A stretch of 46,655 nucleotides of DNA from Deltaproteobacteria bacterium (GTDB lineage: Bacteria; Myxococcota; XYA12-FULL-58-9; JABJBS01): the NCBI GenBank assembly GCA_018668695.1, contig JABJBS010000201.1, positions 1 through 46,655 on the forward strand, in the 5' to 3' direction. Both the position numbers and the translations under genes were made by a program. Shown here one piece after another: positions 35,380 through 44,858 of this stretch (positions are counted from its first letter, which is position 1; the number at the start of each line of letters is the position of its first letter). A model generated the notes under the pieces. That model searched no databases. It was given only the letters and a program-made list of their open reading frames with translations, and had not been told where the DNA came from.

Positions 35380-36797
35380 CGCGCTGCCCCTTCGCCCAGA
35401 GCAAGAACAGCTTGTTTAAAAACCTGTCCTCGCACGGTGTAATTGGGAAATTCATCAAAACTAGAACAAGCTGGCGCAAGCACCACGGTTGTTCCCTCTG
35501 TACAACCGGTCAAGGATCCCGCAACTGCTTCTAGCATCGTTGTGCATTGCCTCGTATCTAACGGCTCTTTGGAAAATCGTTCGTAAATCTCATCGCCGGC
35601 TTCACCAAAAGCTATCACCTGAGTCACTTTGTCTTTGCTCGCCTGAACCAGGGCTTCATACCCGCCGCCCTTGCTGCGACCGCCGGCCAGTAACACGACC
35701 GGAGCCGGCAAGGCTCTTAACGCAACCGCCGCAGCTTCATCGTTGGTCGCCTTGGAGTCATTGATAAAGCGCACTCCATCTACTTCGCGAACCCACTCAA
35801 GCCGGTGCTCAAGGCCACCAAAACCCCGATAACCCTTAAGGATGCCGGACCAATTGTGGTCGGCGAGACCCAAGCCATCTACCGCGAGGAACGCAGCCAA
35901 AGCATTTTCTCGGTTATGCCTGCCAAAGAGTTTTTCGTGCTCAAGGTTGAGATTCAGTTCTGAGCTAAGTTTACCACTGCCTTGGGCGGTATCGTTGTTT
36001 AAGTAGAGGCCATCTCGATTGCTCAAATCTGCGCCGGTTGAAAACCAACGAACTTGAGCAGCTGTATTTTGAGCCATCTTTTCGACCCGAGTATCATCTG
36101 CACTTAAAACGGCGACCTGCTCATCTGTTTGACTGGCCAAGATATTGGCTTTCGTTAATGCATAGTCTTCTAAATCGTCATATCGCTCGCCATGGTCTGG
36201 CGTCACATTGAGGACAACGGATACATCAGGCCGGTAACGGTACGCCGTTTCAAGTTGGAAACTCGACAACTCAAGGACCAACACATCAACCGACTCTCCA
36301 CTGGCGGCAAACCGGCTTAATGGATCACCGAGGTTACCGCCCACAAAAACGCTGTAACCCAAGCCCTCGATCAGACGACCGATCAATGCCGTGGTGGTGC
36401 TTTTTCCATTGGTCCCAGTAATGGCAACAACCTTCGCTCCCAAGTTACCTACCAACTCAAGTTCGCCGAAAACTGGTCGTCCAGATGCTCGAACCGCTTG
36501 GACCGCTGGTTGCTCTGGATGCGCTCCTGGTGAAATAACCAAAGCCTCCACATCGTCAAACGTGCTTTCAGACATTGAGCCCAAACGAAGCGTCAGATTT
36601 GGACTGAGATTTTCATCCTGCCCAAGCTCTGTTCTCAGGTCCGCGGCTACAACATTTGCGCCCTGCTTGACGAGGTAATGAGCCATGGCCCTCCCGGCGA
36701 CACCAAGCCCCAGTAGACCGATGCGCCTACCAGGCAATGAGCCGAGTATCTCGTCGAGCTTTGCAAGCTCGCTATTGGAGGGCTTCCATAAACTCAT
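35376..36797 (-). CDS. murD: UDP-N-acetylmuramoyl-L-alanine-D-glutamate ligase
   Basis: The 473-aa ligase has an N-terminal Rossmann-like domain (RRIGLLGLGVAGRAMAHYL), ATP-binding GTNGKSTTTALIG, LELSSFQLE and VLNVTPDHGERY. The C-terminal segment contains FINDSKATNDEAA. It adds D-Glu. ATG at 36797 overlaps the mraY TGA (ATGA), so the extra upstream residues in the longest frame are not used. Confidence 0.97.
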   Translation of the reverse strand: MSLWKPSNSELAKLDEILGSLPGRRIGLLGLGVAGRAMAHYLVKQGANVVAADLRTELGQDENLSPNLTLRLGSMSESTFDDVEALVISPGAHPEQPAVQAVRASGRPVFGELELVGNLGAKVVAITGTNGKSTTTALIGRLIEGLGYSVFVGGNLGDPLSRFAASGESVDVLVLELSSFQLETAYRYRPDVSVVLNVTPDHGERYDDLEDYALTKANILASQTDEQVAVLSADDTRVEKMAQNTAAQVRWFSTGADLSNRDGLYLNNDTAQGSGKLSSELNLNLEHEKLFGRHNRENALAAFLAVDGLGLADHNWSGILKGYRGFGGLEHRLEWVREVDGVRFINDSKATNDEAAAVALRALPAPVVLLAGGRSKGGGYEALVQASKDKVTQVIAFGEAGDEIYERFSKEPLDTRQCTTMLEAVAGSLTGCTEGTTVVLAPACSSFDEFPNYTVRGQVFKQAVLALGEGAAR

Positions 36798-37939
36798 CGT
36801 AGTTTCAGTGTTACCAATCCAACCAAGGCAAGGATAATTGAAGCAATCCAAAAGCGAACAATGATTTTCGGTTCTGCCCAGCCTTTGAGTTCAAAGTGGT
36901 GATGAATTGGCGCCATTCGAAAAACGCGTTTTCCGGTAAGCTTAAAGCTGGCCACCTGAGTGATGACACTCAACACTTCCACCAAAAATACACCGTGGAT
37001 AATCGCACTTAAGAATTCATTCTTCGTTAAAACCGCGATGGCTCCGAGTGCCCCTCCAAGGGCCAATGAACCAACATCACCCATGAATACCGAGGCTGGA
37101 AATGTGTTGAACCACAGAAAACCGATGCCTGCTCCGGCAATGGCCGCGCACAAAATCGCCAGCTCACCCATACCTTCGATATGAACCAAGTTGAGATAAT
37201 CAGCTGCGTTGAACTCAACGTAGGTTCCGCCGGCATTCACACCCAAAACCAAACCTGCAATATAGGCCAAGATCATGAAGGTTGATGCGCTCACGACTGT
37301 TGGACCGATGGCCAGTCCATCCAATCCATCGGTGAGGTTCACCGCGTGGGAGGTACCCATGACGACCAAGAATGCGAATGGGACATAAAGCCAGCCAATA
37401 TCAGGGTTAAATAGTTTTACCGAAACAAAAGGAAGTGAAACCGTGGTATCAAGTTCGATGGGTGTTCCAAAATACCCCGCACGCGCAGCCATTAAAAAAG
37501 CTGTCAGTCCACCTAATACAAAAACTTGATAGAGAAGTTTCTTGCGCCCCGGTAGACCCTTGGAGTCTTTCTTTTTTACCTTGCGATAATCATCGATGAA
37601 CCCGATGGCTCCAAAGCCAGCAGTGACCAATAAAACAGCCCAAACAAAAATGTTACTCAAATCAGCCCAGAGTAAAGTGCTGACCATCAAGGTGATTAAA
37701 ATAAAAACACCACCCATCGTAGGAGTGCCTCGTTTAACCTGGTGCTGTTCCGGCGTGTCCTCTCGAACATTGCTGACGCCGTGTTGCTGCGATCTCAAAA
37801 ATTCAATGAAGCGCGGAAATAACCAAAGCATCAAGACCAGAGCCGTGAGCGCAGCCGCAGGGATTCTAAACGAAGGGTATCGAAAAACTCGAAAAGGCCC
37901 AATGACATCGGCCCATGCTGTGAATAGATGATATAACAT
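36794..37939 (-). CDS. mraY: Phospho-MurNAc-pentapeptide translocase
   Basis: The 381-aa membrane protein with about ten segments has GTPTMGGVFIL, FIDDYRKVKKKDSKGL, NLTDGLDGLA (catalytic Asp region), FMGDVGSLALGG and the MAPIHHHFELKGW His triad. It transfers phospho-MurNAc-pentapeptide to undecaprenyl phosphate, forming lipid I. It is slightly longer than usual (about 360). ATG overlaps the murF TGA by one base. Confidence 0.98.
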   Translation of the reverse strand: MLYHLFTAWADVIGPFRVFRYPSFRIPAAALTALVLMLWLFPRFIEFLRSQQHGVSNVREDTPEQHQVKRGTPTMGGVFILITLMVSTLLWADLSNIFVWAVLLVTAGFGAIGFIDDYRKVKKKDSKGLPGRKKLLYQVFVLGGLTAFLMAARAGYFGTPIELDTTVSLPFVSVKLFNPDIGWLYVPFAFLVVMGTSHAVNLTDGLDGLAIGPTVVSASTFMILAYIAGLVLGVNAGGTYVEFNAADYLNLVHIEGMGELAILCAAIAGAGIGFLWFNTFPASVFMGDVGSLALGGALGAIAVLTKNEFLSAIIHGVFLVEVLSVITQVASFKLTGKRVFRMAPIHHHFELKGWAEPKIIVRFWIASIILALVGLVTLKLR

Positions 37940-39354
37940 CAGTTAGTCATTTCCGTATCTAACGCATCAAAAACGCGTTCCATTCGCATTCCTCGCGAAC
38001 CTTTAACCAGCAACCACTCGCCATCTTTCAGCGATTGAGTGAGGTGACCAGTGAGGTCATTCATTTCTTCGAATGCATATCCACGAGCACCGGCTTCTTG
38101 AGCACCGGCAGCTAAATCTTTTGCCCAAGGCCCTAAAGCAAATACTTCATCAATTCCTGATTTCGCCGCATTTTCGCCAACTTGAAAATGCAAGACCGCT
38201 GCTTCATCACCAAGCTCAAACATGGAGCCTAGAGCCGCCAATCGGCGGTTACTTCCCGCGAGAACTTCCATGGTCTTGAAAGCCGCAGACATCGATGCTG
38301 GGTTTGCATTGTAGGAATCATCGATCATATTTCGGCCAGACTGCATAAACACTCGGCACCGACCACCAGGAACCGCTACTCCCGAGAGGCCGGCCTGGAT
38401 AGACGCTGGCCGGGAGCCAAGGGCAAGGGCAACTGAAACCGCCGCTGCAATATTGGAAGCCTGATGAACGCCAAAGAGTGGAACCGGGAAATCAAAACCA
38501 TGGCCCTGAATACTCAACCGTACAATACAGCCTGTTTTCGTACTGATGTATTCTAGAATTCTCACATCTGCAGATCGGCCTTTTCCGAAAGTAAGGCGAG
38601 GGCGAGTTCCCAGTAAAGGCAGGCAAACAGAGCAAATCATCGGGTCATCTAAATTCACCACGCCCACAGCGTTGGGAGGTAAGTTTGCAAAAAGCTCACC
38701 TTTGGCGCGCGCCACGCCTTCGATGCTTCCGAGTCCCTCAAGATGTGCGCCCGCTACATTTGTGATCACTGCCACATCAGGCGCTGCTATCTGAGTTAAC
38801 CGCTCTATCTCACCCGGAATGTTCATGCCCATTTCGACCACTGCGGCCCAGGCATCATTCTTCCAGTCGAGAATTGTTTTTGGAACGCCAATGAGATTGT
38901 TGAAGTTACCGGCAGTTTTGTGAACGGGCCCTCGAGAATTTAATGCCGCCGCCATCAGCTCTTTCGTCGTTGTCTTACCATTGGAGCCGGTAACCGCCGC
39001 AACAGGACGAGCCATTTGTCGTCGGTGGAAAGCAGCAAGCTCCCCGTAACCAAAGAGTGTGTCATCAACGACCAAAGCCGGAACGGGAGAACCCTCTAAA
39101 CTGTGCACAGCATCTGCACCTTGCTTATCAACCATCAAAGCGAGGCAGTTGGAATCGAGAGCTTTTTGGAGAAATTCGTGACCATCGAAATTTTCGCCCC
39201 GAAGGGCAACAAACAAACTTCGTGGTGGTAGGGACCGGGTGTCGGTCCCTACCGATTCAATGTGGGCTGGGAGCCCCCCTCCACGAAGTTCTGCTTGAGT
39301 CGCTCGCGCAAGCTCATCAAGCAGCCATTGATTTGTTTCGATTGTTTCTTGCAT
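37939..39354 (-). CDS. murF: UDP-MurNAc-tripeptide-D-Ala-D-Ala ligase
   Basis: The protein is about 471 aa. It has SVGTDTRSLPPRSLFVALRG in the substrate domain, ATP-binding AVTGSNGKTTTKELM, VEMGMNIPGEIERLTQIA, and DSYNANPASMSAAFKT in the C-terminal part. It adds D-Ala-D-Ala to give the pentapeptide. I used the ATG at 39354; an in-frame TTG 7 codons upstream is possible. No clear Shine-Dalgarno is visible. The preceding gene is the 59-aa ORF, whose stop lies 36 bp upstream. Confidence 0.96.
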   Translation of the reverse strand: MQETIETNQWLLDELARATQAELRGGGLPAHIESVGTDTRSLPPRSLFVALRGENFDGHEFLQKALDSNCLALMVDKQGADAVHSLEGSPVPALVVDDTLFGYGELAAFHRRQMARPVAAVTGSNGKTTTKELMAAALNSRGPVHKTAGNFNNLIGVPKTILDWKNDAWAAVVEMGMNIPGEIERLTQIAAPDVAVITNVAGAHLEGLGSIEGVARAKGELFANLPPNAVGVVNLDDPMICSVCLPLLGTRPRLTFGKGRSADVRILEYISTKTGCIVRLSIQGHGFDFPVPLFGVHQASNIAAAVSVALALGSRPASIQAGLSGVAVPGGRCRVFMQSGRNMIDDSYNANPASMSAAFKTMEVLAGSNRRLAALGSMFELGDEAAVLHFQVGENAAKSGIDEVFALGPWAKDLAAGAQEAGARGYAFEEMNDLTGHLTQSLKDGEWLLVKGSRGMRMERVFDALDTEMTN

Positions 39355-39390
39355 AGTCAATGTATCGTTTCGCAACAGTCAATAACAGAG

Positions 39391-39570
39391 TTAATTACTT
39401 ACTTCACTCTTCTTTTTATCAGTCTCTGTACGAGACATCTCTCTTACGTACTTTTTATCGAGCAGCCCTTGAGGCGCTACGAGGTTACGGGTTCTAAATT
39501 TCTCTTGTTTCGTTTTGATACTCGCCTGAATACGAAAATGCTCAGGCGCTATATACCATGGCTTACTCAT
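39391..39570 (-). CDS. Small basic protein encoded between murE and murF
   Basis: A 59-aa frame starts at ATG 39570 with a strong GGGAGGGG run upstream, and ends with TAA at 39391. It begins MSKPWYIAPEHFRIQASI, is rich in Lys and Arg (14 basic against 7 acidic residues) and has no membrane segment or signal peptide. It fits snugly between murE (stop 39614) and murF with no overlap, on the same strand. I do not recognise the family. A good ribosome binding site, fitting spacing and position inside a conserved operon support a real gene; a regulatory or structural role in PG synthesis would be guesswork. Confidence 0.6.
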   Translation of the reverse strand: MSKPWYIAPEHFRIQASIKTKQEKFRTRNLVAPQGLLDKKYVREMSRTETDKKKSEVSN

Positions 39571-39613
39571 AATAGGAGCCCCCCTCCCTTATGTAACCGC
39601 TTAAAGAAAAAGT

Positions 39614-41083
39614 TTATTCCCGTGCTTTTAAGGCACTTCGTGCTTCTTCTCGGTCGTCAAAATATCGTTTCTCATCTCCAGTTATTTGATAGTCCTCGTG
39701 TCCTTTGCCTGCGATCAATACTGCATCGTTGGGTCCAGCCGCGCGCACGGCTTTTCCAATCGCAAGGGAACGGTCCAATTCTATTTCGTATTCTTTTAGG
39801 TTTCCTAAATGCCCCGAGGCCATCCCACTGGTCACCAAGCCCGGTCTTATCATTTCGGCAATCGCTTCCGGTGATTCACCGCGAGGATTGTCATTGGTTA
39901 CAACTGCACTGTCTGCACCAAGGCCCACTGCTTGTCCCATGGGCTCGCGCTTTTCAGTGTCTCGGTCACCACCGCAACCAAAGACGCAAAAAACATTTCC
40001 ATTCGTAATTTCTCGAACAGCTGTAAGAGCCTTTTCCAAAGCGTCTGGTGTATGGGCGTAATCTACAACCACCAACGGTTCACCAACTTGATTCACTCTC
40101 TCAAGCCGGCCGGGCACCGCGTCCACACTTTCAATACCTTGGCGGATCACATCGTGGCTAAAACCGAGAGCTGCGCCAACACCTGCGGCTGCAAGAATAT
40201 TTTCAACGTTGAAGCCACCAACCATGCGGCTATGAATGTTTAGGCTGTGCCCATCGATAGATACTTGAACTCGGGTGTCGTCGCGGCCCATCTCAATTTG
40301 CTCAGCAACGATTCGAGCTTGTGGATGACCTTTGACACTAAAGCCCCAAACGCCCTCGACGTTTAGCCCGGCTATGGTCGGGTCATCGAGGTTCAACACT
40401 GCCGCTCCGTTTTGCTTCAAACGCTCGTTAATCAAGATAGACTTAGCATCGAAGTATGCATTCATAGAGCCGTGATAATCTAAATGGTCTTGAGTTAAGT
40501 TTGTGAAAACACCAACGTCATACTGGACACCGCCGACTCGATCTTGCTCCAAGGCATGAGAACTCACTTCCATAACCACGCTGGCGACACCCTCCGTAGT
40601 CATCTGTGAAAGCATGGAGGACAGGTCAACAGATTGCGGCGTGGTAAGTCCGGTTTCGATGGTCTTGTTTAGATAACGTGCGCCGAGAGTTCCGATGACG
40701 CCAGGAGCCAGACCAGCTGCCTCAAGAATTCCTTCAACCAAATGGGCGACGGTGGTCTTACCGTTCGTCCCGGTAATCCCTATCATTTTAAGTTTTTGAT
40801 CAGGGCGAGCGTAAAAATTATTGGCCGCAAGCGCCAGGGCTTTACGGGGATGCTTAGCGAGAATGTTCGTAACACCTGGTTGAGCAATGGGATCAGCGCT
40901 GAGAACAGCAACCGCGCCACGTGCAACCGCATCGTTTACATGCGCCTTGCCATCTCCCTGCGAACCCTTAAGTGCTGCAAACAAGAATCCATTTTTCACA
41001 GCTCTGGAATCATAAGCCAATCCAAGAACCTCCACGTCGGGGCCCTCCTGCTTAATATCCTGATCTATGAATAGAGAACTCAC
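39614..41083 (-). CDS. murE: UDP-MurNAc-tripeptide synthetase, meso-DAP type
   Basis: The 489-aa ligase has LAYDSRAVKNGFLFAALKG, ATP-binding GITGTNGKTTVAHLV, LTTPQSVDL, EVSSHALEQDRV, NLTQDHLDYHG, and the DNPRGE motif, which is the mark of meso-diaminopimelate-adding enzymes. Thus the cell wall is probably DAP-type. GTG at 41083 lies 5 nt after GAAGAGG; a TTG 11 codons upstream is rejected. It starts 13 bp after ftsI. Confidence 0.97.
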   Translation of the reverse strand: MSSLFIDQDIKQEGPDVEVLGLAYDSRAVKNGFLFAALKGSQGDGKAHVNDAVARGAVAVLSADPIAQPGVTNILAKHPRKALALAANNFYARPDQKLKMIGITGTNGKTTVAHLVEGILEAAGLAPGVIGTLGARYLNKTIETGLTTPQSVDLSSMLSQMTTEGVASVVMEVSSHALEQDRVGGVQYDVGVFTNLTQDHLDYHGSMNAYFDAKSILINERLKQNGAAVLNLDDPTIAGLNVEGVWGFSVKGHPQARIVAEQIEMGRDDTRVQVSIDGHSLNIHSRMVGGFNVENILAAAGVGAALGFSHDVIRQGIESVDAVPGRLERVNQVGEPLVVVDYAHTPDALEKALTAVREITNGNVFCVFGCGGDRDTEKREPMGQAVGLGADSAVVTNDNPRGESPEAIAEMIRPGLVTSGMASGHLGNLKEYEIELDRSLAIGKAVRAAGPNDAVLIAGKGHEDYQITGDEKRYFDDREEARSALKARE

Positions 41084-41096
41084 TTTCACCTCTTCG

Positions 41097-43082
41097 CTAC
41101 CGTTGTCCCAATACAAGTCGTAATTTATCTACGTCCCCAAAACGTGTTCCAGCTCGTGGCTCTTGCTTCACAACCGCTCCAGATCCAACCAATTCAATAT
41201 GGCTGTCTATTCCCAGCTCTTGATAACGCGCTAAAGATTGACGAGCGCTTAAACCTAAGAACGATGGAATGGTTCCAGAGCTTGGCTTATCCAGATTATC
41301 TTCAGCTGGCTCTGGATTCGTTGAAATAGATGGAAGCTGATTAATTCGCGCGATAGCTGCAGCCACATTCGATGTAGGCCGTGCCTCTTGCTCTAAAGTC
41401 GGTAGAACTTTTAAATGCAACATCGCAGCTGAACCGATTTCACTGAACACAGGACCTGCAACGGCCCCGCCGGTATGTTTGCCGATTGGCTCATCTACTA
41501 CCACCGCAATAACAACCCGTGGATCACGTGAAGGAAGAAATCCTCCAAAGACCGCTCTAAAGAGTTCGTCACTGTAACCCCCTGAAATGGGATCAATCTT
41601 TTGAGCGGTACCCGTTTTGCCTGCTACGCGATAACCCGGCACGGCAGCCAACCGGCCTGTACCGCCCTCGCCCACCACTGCCTCCATCATTCTCACAGTA
41701 TGTGCTACCGCCTCCGCATCGAAGATACGTTTTTCCTGCCGCGGCTGGTCTGATTCTTCGATGCCATCGGGGCCTTCGATGCTATGAATGAGGGTTGGAG
41801 TTTTGTAGACGCCTTCGGCTGCCAATACGCGGTAAGCTCCCGCGAGCTGAAGTAAATTGGAAGCCATTCCGTGTCCGAAGGAAATCGTTGCGCTTGAAGA
41901 TGCAGACCACCGAGAAGGTGCTGCAAGCATACCTAGAGTTTCACCCGGAAAATCAATTCCTGTCCGTGTACCAAAACCTAAGTTGATTAAAGTCGAGTAG
42001 AGTTTTTCGTTACCTAAGGTTTGACCGATTTTCGCGGAGCAAATATTCGATGACTTCTGAATGATCTGAGTAAGCGTCATCCAACCGTATGGCTTATAGT
42101 CGCGAATAGTATGTCCGCCCACTCGCATTTTACCATCTTCACAAAAGAGCTGGTCATCGGCTTTGTATGAACCCTCGTCCAAGGCAGCCGCAACCACAAA
42201 GGGTTTCATCGTTGAACCAGGCTCGAAAAGGTCGACCAAGGCGCGGTTACGGCGGTCACCAGTCTTGGAGCCTGTAATCTTATTTGGGTTGAAGCTTGGA
42301 ACTGTTGCCATGGCTAAGATTTCAGAAGTCTCAACATCAAGCACAACCGCCGAGGCCGATTTTGCATTGGTTTCTTCAATCATCTTCATCAAAGCGACTT
42401 CAGCCACGTGCTGAATATTCAAGTCCAACGTTAACCGAATATCATTGCCCCGCGCTCGGCCTTCTGGATCCAAACCGCCGGCCAAAACCGGACGCCCTCT
42501 GGCGTCTCGTGCCGTCTTAATAATTTGCAGCTGGCCCTTAAGCTTGCCCTCAAGTGCGCGCTCAACCCCTTCAAGGCCTCGGCCATCAATATCTGTAAAT
42601 CCAAGAATCTGAGAGGCTACGTTCTTATTTGGGTAGAAGCGCTTGGCCTCTTGGCGAACAAAAATTCCTGGTAATTTAAGGCTGCGAACTTTCTCTGCGA
42701 TCTCTGGCTGGACTCGGCGCTGCATCCAGGCAAAACGGGTATCAGAACTCAGGCGTTTATAAAGCGCTTCGTAATCTAAGCCGAGAGTTTTGGAGAGAGC
42801 TTTGGCGACCGGGCGTGGATCTTGAATTAAAGAAGGGTCAGCAGCGATGGAAGGAACATCAACTGAAATGGCAAGATTCTGCCCATTGCGGTCGTAAATA
42901 TTTCCACGTTTGGCTGCGATATGAACACTGCGCAGATGCTGACGGTCAGCCATCCCTTTTAAATGTTCGTGCTGAACGACTTGGAGCTGTACAAAACGCG
43001 CTACAATGCAGAGACTCAGAGCAATGAATAGCCCAAAGACAAACTTGAGACGGCCAACTGCTATTTGATGACTACTCGACAT
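41097..43082 (-). CDS. ftsI: Division transpeptidase (class B PBP) with PASTA domain
   Basis: The 661-aa protein has a membrane anchor (about 14-34), a PBP dimerisation domain beginning with KRGNIYDRNGQNLA, a transpeptidase domain with SxxK (EPGSTMKPF), SxN (KSSNICSAK) and KTG (VAGKTGTAQK), and a C-terminal PASTA-like domain of about 60 residues (IPSFLGLSARQSLARYQELG onwards). It crosslinks septal PG with FtsW. The PASTA tail is absent from E. coli FtsI but common in Deltaproteobacteria-type and Gram-positive enzymes. The ATG at 43082 overlaps ftsL by 11 bp and has GGGGGA upstream. Confidence 0.96.
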   Translation of the reverse strand: MSSSHQIAVGRLKFVFGLFIALSLCIVARFVQLQVVQHEHLKGMADRQHLRSVHIAAKRGNIYDRNGQNLAISVDVPSIAADPSLIQDPRPVAKALSKTLGLDYEALYKRLSSDTRFAWMQRRVQPEIAEKVRSLKLPGIFVRQEAKRFYPNKNVASQILGFTDIDGRGLEGVERALEGKLKGQLQIIKTARDARGRPVLAGGLDPEGRARGNDIRLTLDLNIQHVAEVALMKMIEETNAKSASAVVLDVETSEILAMATVPSFNPNKITGSKTGDRRNRALVDLFEPGSTMKPFVVAAALDEGSYKADDQLFCEDGKMRVGGHTIRDYKPYGWMTLTQIIQKSSNICSAKIGQTLGNEKLYSTLINLGFGTRTGIDFPGETLGMLAAPSRWSASSSATISFGHGMASNLLQLAGAYRVLAAEGVYKTPTLIHSIEGPDGIEESDQPRQEKRIFDAEAVAHTVRMMEAVVGEGGTGRLAAVPGYRVAGKTGTAQKIDPISGGYSDELFRAVFGGFLPSRDPRVVIAVVVDEPIGKHTGGAVAGPVFSEIGSAAMLHLKVLPTLEQEARPTSNVAAAIARINQLPSISTNPEPAEDNLDKPSSGTIPSFLGLSARQSLARYQELGIDSHIELVGSGAVVKQEPRAGTRFGDVDKLRLVLGQR

Positions 43083-43365
43083 TCGGTCCCCCGCTCGGGT
43101 AGACCGCACCAACAACTTGTGAATTCTCTGGCTGGTTCAGCCCCAGCCGAGCAGCAAGCTCTTTAAGGCGCTCGGGTGCGCACTCCGCGGCCAACTCGAC
43201 TTCTAATTTCTTCAAAGTCATAACGAGCTCGCGGTGTCGCTTTTCTTCCTTCATCAACTTGTAACCAAGCTGAACACCATCTTGGTGCACATGAACAATG
43301 AAGAGTCCGGCTATCAAAGGGCACACAATTGCGACCGCACAAAGAAATCGTCCCACAATCGACAT
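43072..43365 (-). CDS. ftsL: FtsL-like division protein
   Basis: A small bitopic protein of 97 aa: short cytoplasmic end, one membrane segment (about 6-24) and a heptad-rich coiled coil (YKLMKEEKRHRELVMTLKKL), ending in a region (RLKELAARLGLNQPE) typical of FtsL. Sequence conservation in this family is low; position between rsmH and ftsI is the main support. ATG lies one base after the rsmH TGA, with GAGGGG about 9 nt upstream. The longer frame overlaps rsmH and is not used. Confidence 0.85.
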   Translation of the reverse strand: MSIVGRFLCAVAIVCPLIAGLFIVHVHQDGVQLGYKLMKEEKRHRELVMTLKKLEVELAAECAPERLKELAARLGLNQPENSQVVGAVYPSGGPNVE

Positions 43366-43366
43366 T

Positions 43367-44320
43367 TCAGTTATCCCCTCGAGCAAGGCGACGAGCGACA
43401 CGCAGCTTCGCGCTTCGGCTGCGCGGGTTGCTCCTAATTTCATCGTCATCAGCAACCAGTGGCTTCCGGGTTACGACTTCCATCGTCGGTGCCACGTACT
43501 GAACATAGACCGGAATTTCAGGCGGTGTTTCTTCACCTTTTGCAGCCTTGCGAAATGCGTGCTTCACAGCTCTATCTTCCAAGCTGTGAAAACTTATTAA
43601 GGCCGCGACTCCATCATCGTTAAGTAAGTTTGGAATCGCGTTAAGCAGATTTTCCAGTTGGTCCAACTCACCATTGACCAGCATTCTGATTGCCTGAAAA
43701 GTTCGGGTTGCCGGATCCAGCTTGTCTTTACCTTTTCGCACCACACTGCGAATCACATCGGCGAGTTCAGCCGTGGTCGTGAGGTTAGCCTCCTTGATCA
43801 CCCGGGCTACGCGGCCGGAATAGCGTTCCTCACCGTAAACCTTAATGATTCTAGCCAGTTCTTTCTCGGGAATCTCTTCTAGAATCTCTGCCGCAGATTG
43901 GCCCACCGAAGTGTCCATGCGCATATCCAAGGGCCCATCCATTCGAAAGGAGAAACCTCGGTCTGCTGTATCTATTTGGTGAGATGAAACGCCAAGGTCT
44001 GCCAGTAAAGCATCGACGCCATCAATGCCCAGATCTGCTAACACTTGTGGTGCATTCTCGAATGAAGAGTGAACGATGGTTACCCTATCGCCAAATTGAG
44101 ACAGTCGTTTCTTGGCGACGCTGATGGCTGTTTGGTCTCTATCTAAGCCGATTAAATGAGCTTGTGGAATAGCTTCTAAAAGCGCTGCGGAGTGACCTGC
44201 GCCGCCAAGAGTGCAATCCATAATGAGCTTGGGATTTTCGGCAGCAATGCTCTCGACCACTTGCCGTAGCAATACGGGCTCGTGCTCAAAGTCTTGCTTG
44301 GGCGGCTCTGAATCCATCAT
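43367..44320 (-). CDS. rsmH: 16S rRNA (cytosine-1402-N4)-methyltransferase
   Basis: The 317-aa protein begins HEPVLLRQVVESI, has the SAM motif DCTLGGAGHSAALLEAIP, LADLGVSSHQIDTADRGFSFRMDGPLDMRMD, and ends with FHSLEDRAVKHAFR and ARSAKLRVARRL. All are family hallmarks. It methylates C1402 of 16S rRNA. It overlaps mraZ (ATGATG around the stop) and is the second gene of the dcw operon, as usual. Confidence 0.97.
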   Translation of the reverse strand: MMDSEPPKQDFEHEPVLLRQVVESIAAENPKLIMDCTLGGAGHSAALLEAIPQAHLIGLDRDQTAISVAKKRLSQFGDRVTIVHSSFENAPQVLADLGIDGVDALLADLGVSSHQIDTADRGFSFRMDGPLDMRMDTSVGQSAAEILEEIPEKELARIIKVYGEERYSGRVARVIKEANLTTTAELADVIRSVVRKGKDKLDPATRTFQAIRMLVNGELDQLENLLNAIPNLLNDDGVAALISFHSLEDRAVKHAFRKAAKGEETPPEIPVYVQYVAPTMEVVTRKPLVADDDEIRSNPRSRSAKLRVARRLARGDN

Positions 44321-44775
44321 AAGCCCAATCCCGCAAGTGCCGCTGACACAGCCTGAGGGTCAGACCTCGAATCATCAGCCTTTTGGTTCCACTGCTCCTT
44401 GTCCCAGAGTTCAACGGTAGAACCCGTGCCTGCCCAAACAACATCCCGGCACAAACCGGCCCACTCTCGAAGCATCGGTGGTACGAGGAGGCGGCCATTC
44501 TTATCAAGCGTCACCTCGGCTGCTCCAGCAAGGTAGATTCGTCTAATCGCAACCACCGCCGGGTCAAACTGGGACAGGCCTGCCAGCTTTTCTTCAAACT
44601 CTTGCCATTGCTTCACTGGGTAGAGAACCAAACATCGATCGATTCCCGTGGTCAAAATGAAATTCACTTCTCCGGACTCACCGCTCGACACGGGCGCGAG
44701 CTGCTCACGAAAACGCACCGGCAGACTCATCCTGCCTTTGGCGTCGATGGTGTGCTGGTGTTGTCCTAGAAACAT
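44317..44775 (-). CDS. mraZ: Transcriptional regulator MraZ
   Basis: The 152-aa protein has two SpoVT/AbrB-like MraZ repeats with the motifs DAKGRMSLPVRFRE and DKNGRLLVPPMLREWAGL. It forms ring oligomers and binds its own promoter, usually repressing the dcw operon. The true N-terminus is MFLGQHQHTIDAKGR at ATG 44775; the longer frame runs into the operator. It is the first dcw gene and has five putative binding boxes upstream. Confidence 0.96.
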   Translation of the reverse strand: MFLGQHQHTIDAKGRMSLPVRFREQLAPVSSGESGEVNFILTTGIDRCLVLYPVKQWQEFEEKLAGLSQFDPAVVAIRRIYLAGAAEVTLDKNGRLLVPPMLREWAGLCRDVVWAGTGSTVELWDKEQWNQKADDSRSDPQAVSAALAGLGL

Positions 44776-44807
44776 GAAATGACCGCTTGGTTTGTTTTGG
44801 TTACGAG

Positions 44808-44853
44808 TTCCACTTAGATCCACGAAGATCCACTATGATCCACTATCTCCCAC
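44808..44853 (-). promoter_or_regulatory. MraZ operator: five boxes at exact 10-bp spacing
   Basis: Read on minus, the boxes are GTGGGA (44848-44853), GTGGAT (44838-44843, 44828-44833, 44818-44823) and GTGGAA (44808-44813), each 10 bp apart, 33-78 bp before mraZ. Known MraZ sites are direct TGGGN- or GTGG-type repeats with one helical turn between units. Five units suit the MraZ ring. Confidence 0.85.
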
Positions 44854-44858
44854 TTTGA

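Noticed and set aside
39262-40008. 248-aa plus-strand ORF opposite murE and murF
   Set aside because: It runs antisense to murE, the small ORF and murF; Cys/Arg/Leu-rich content without a family pattern marks it as a shadow frame.
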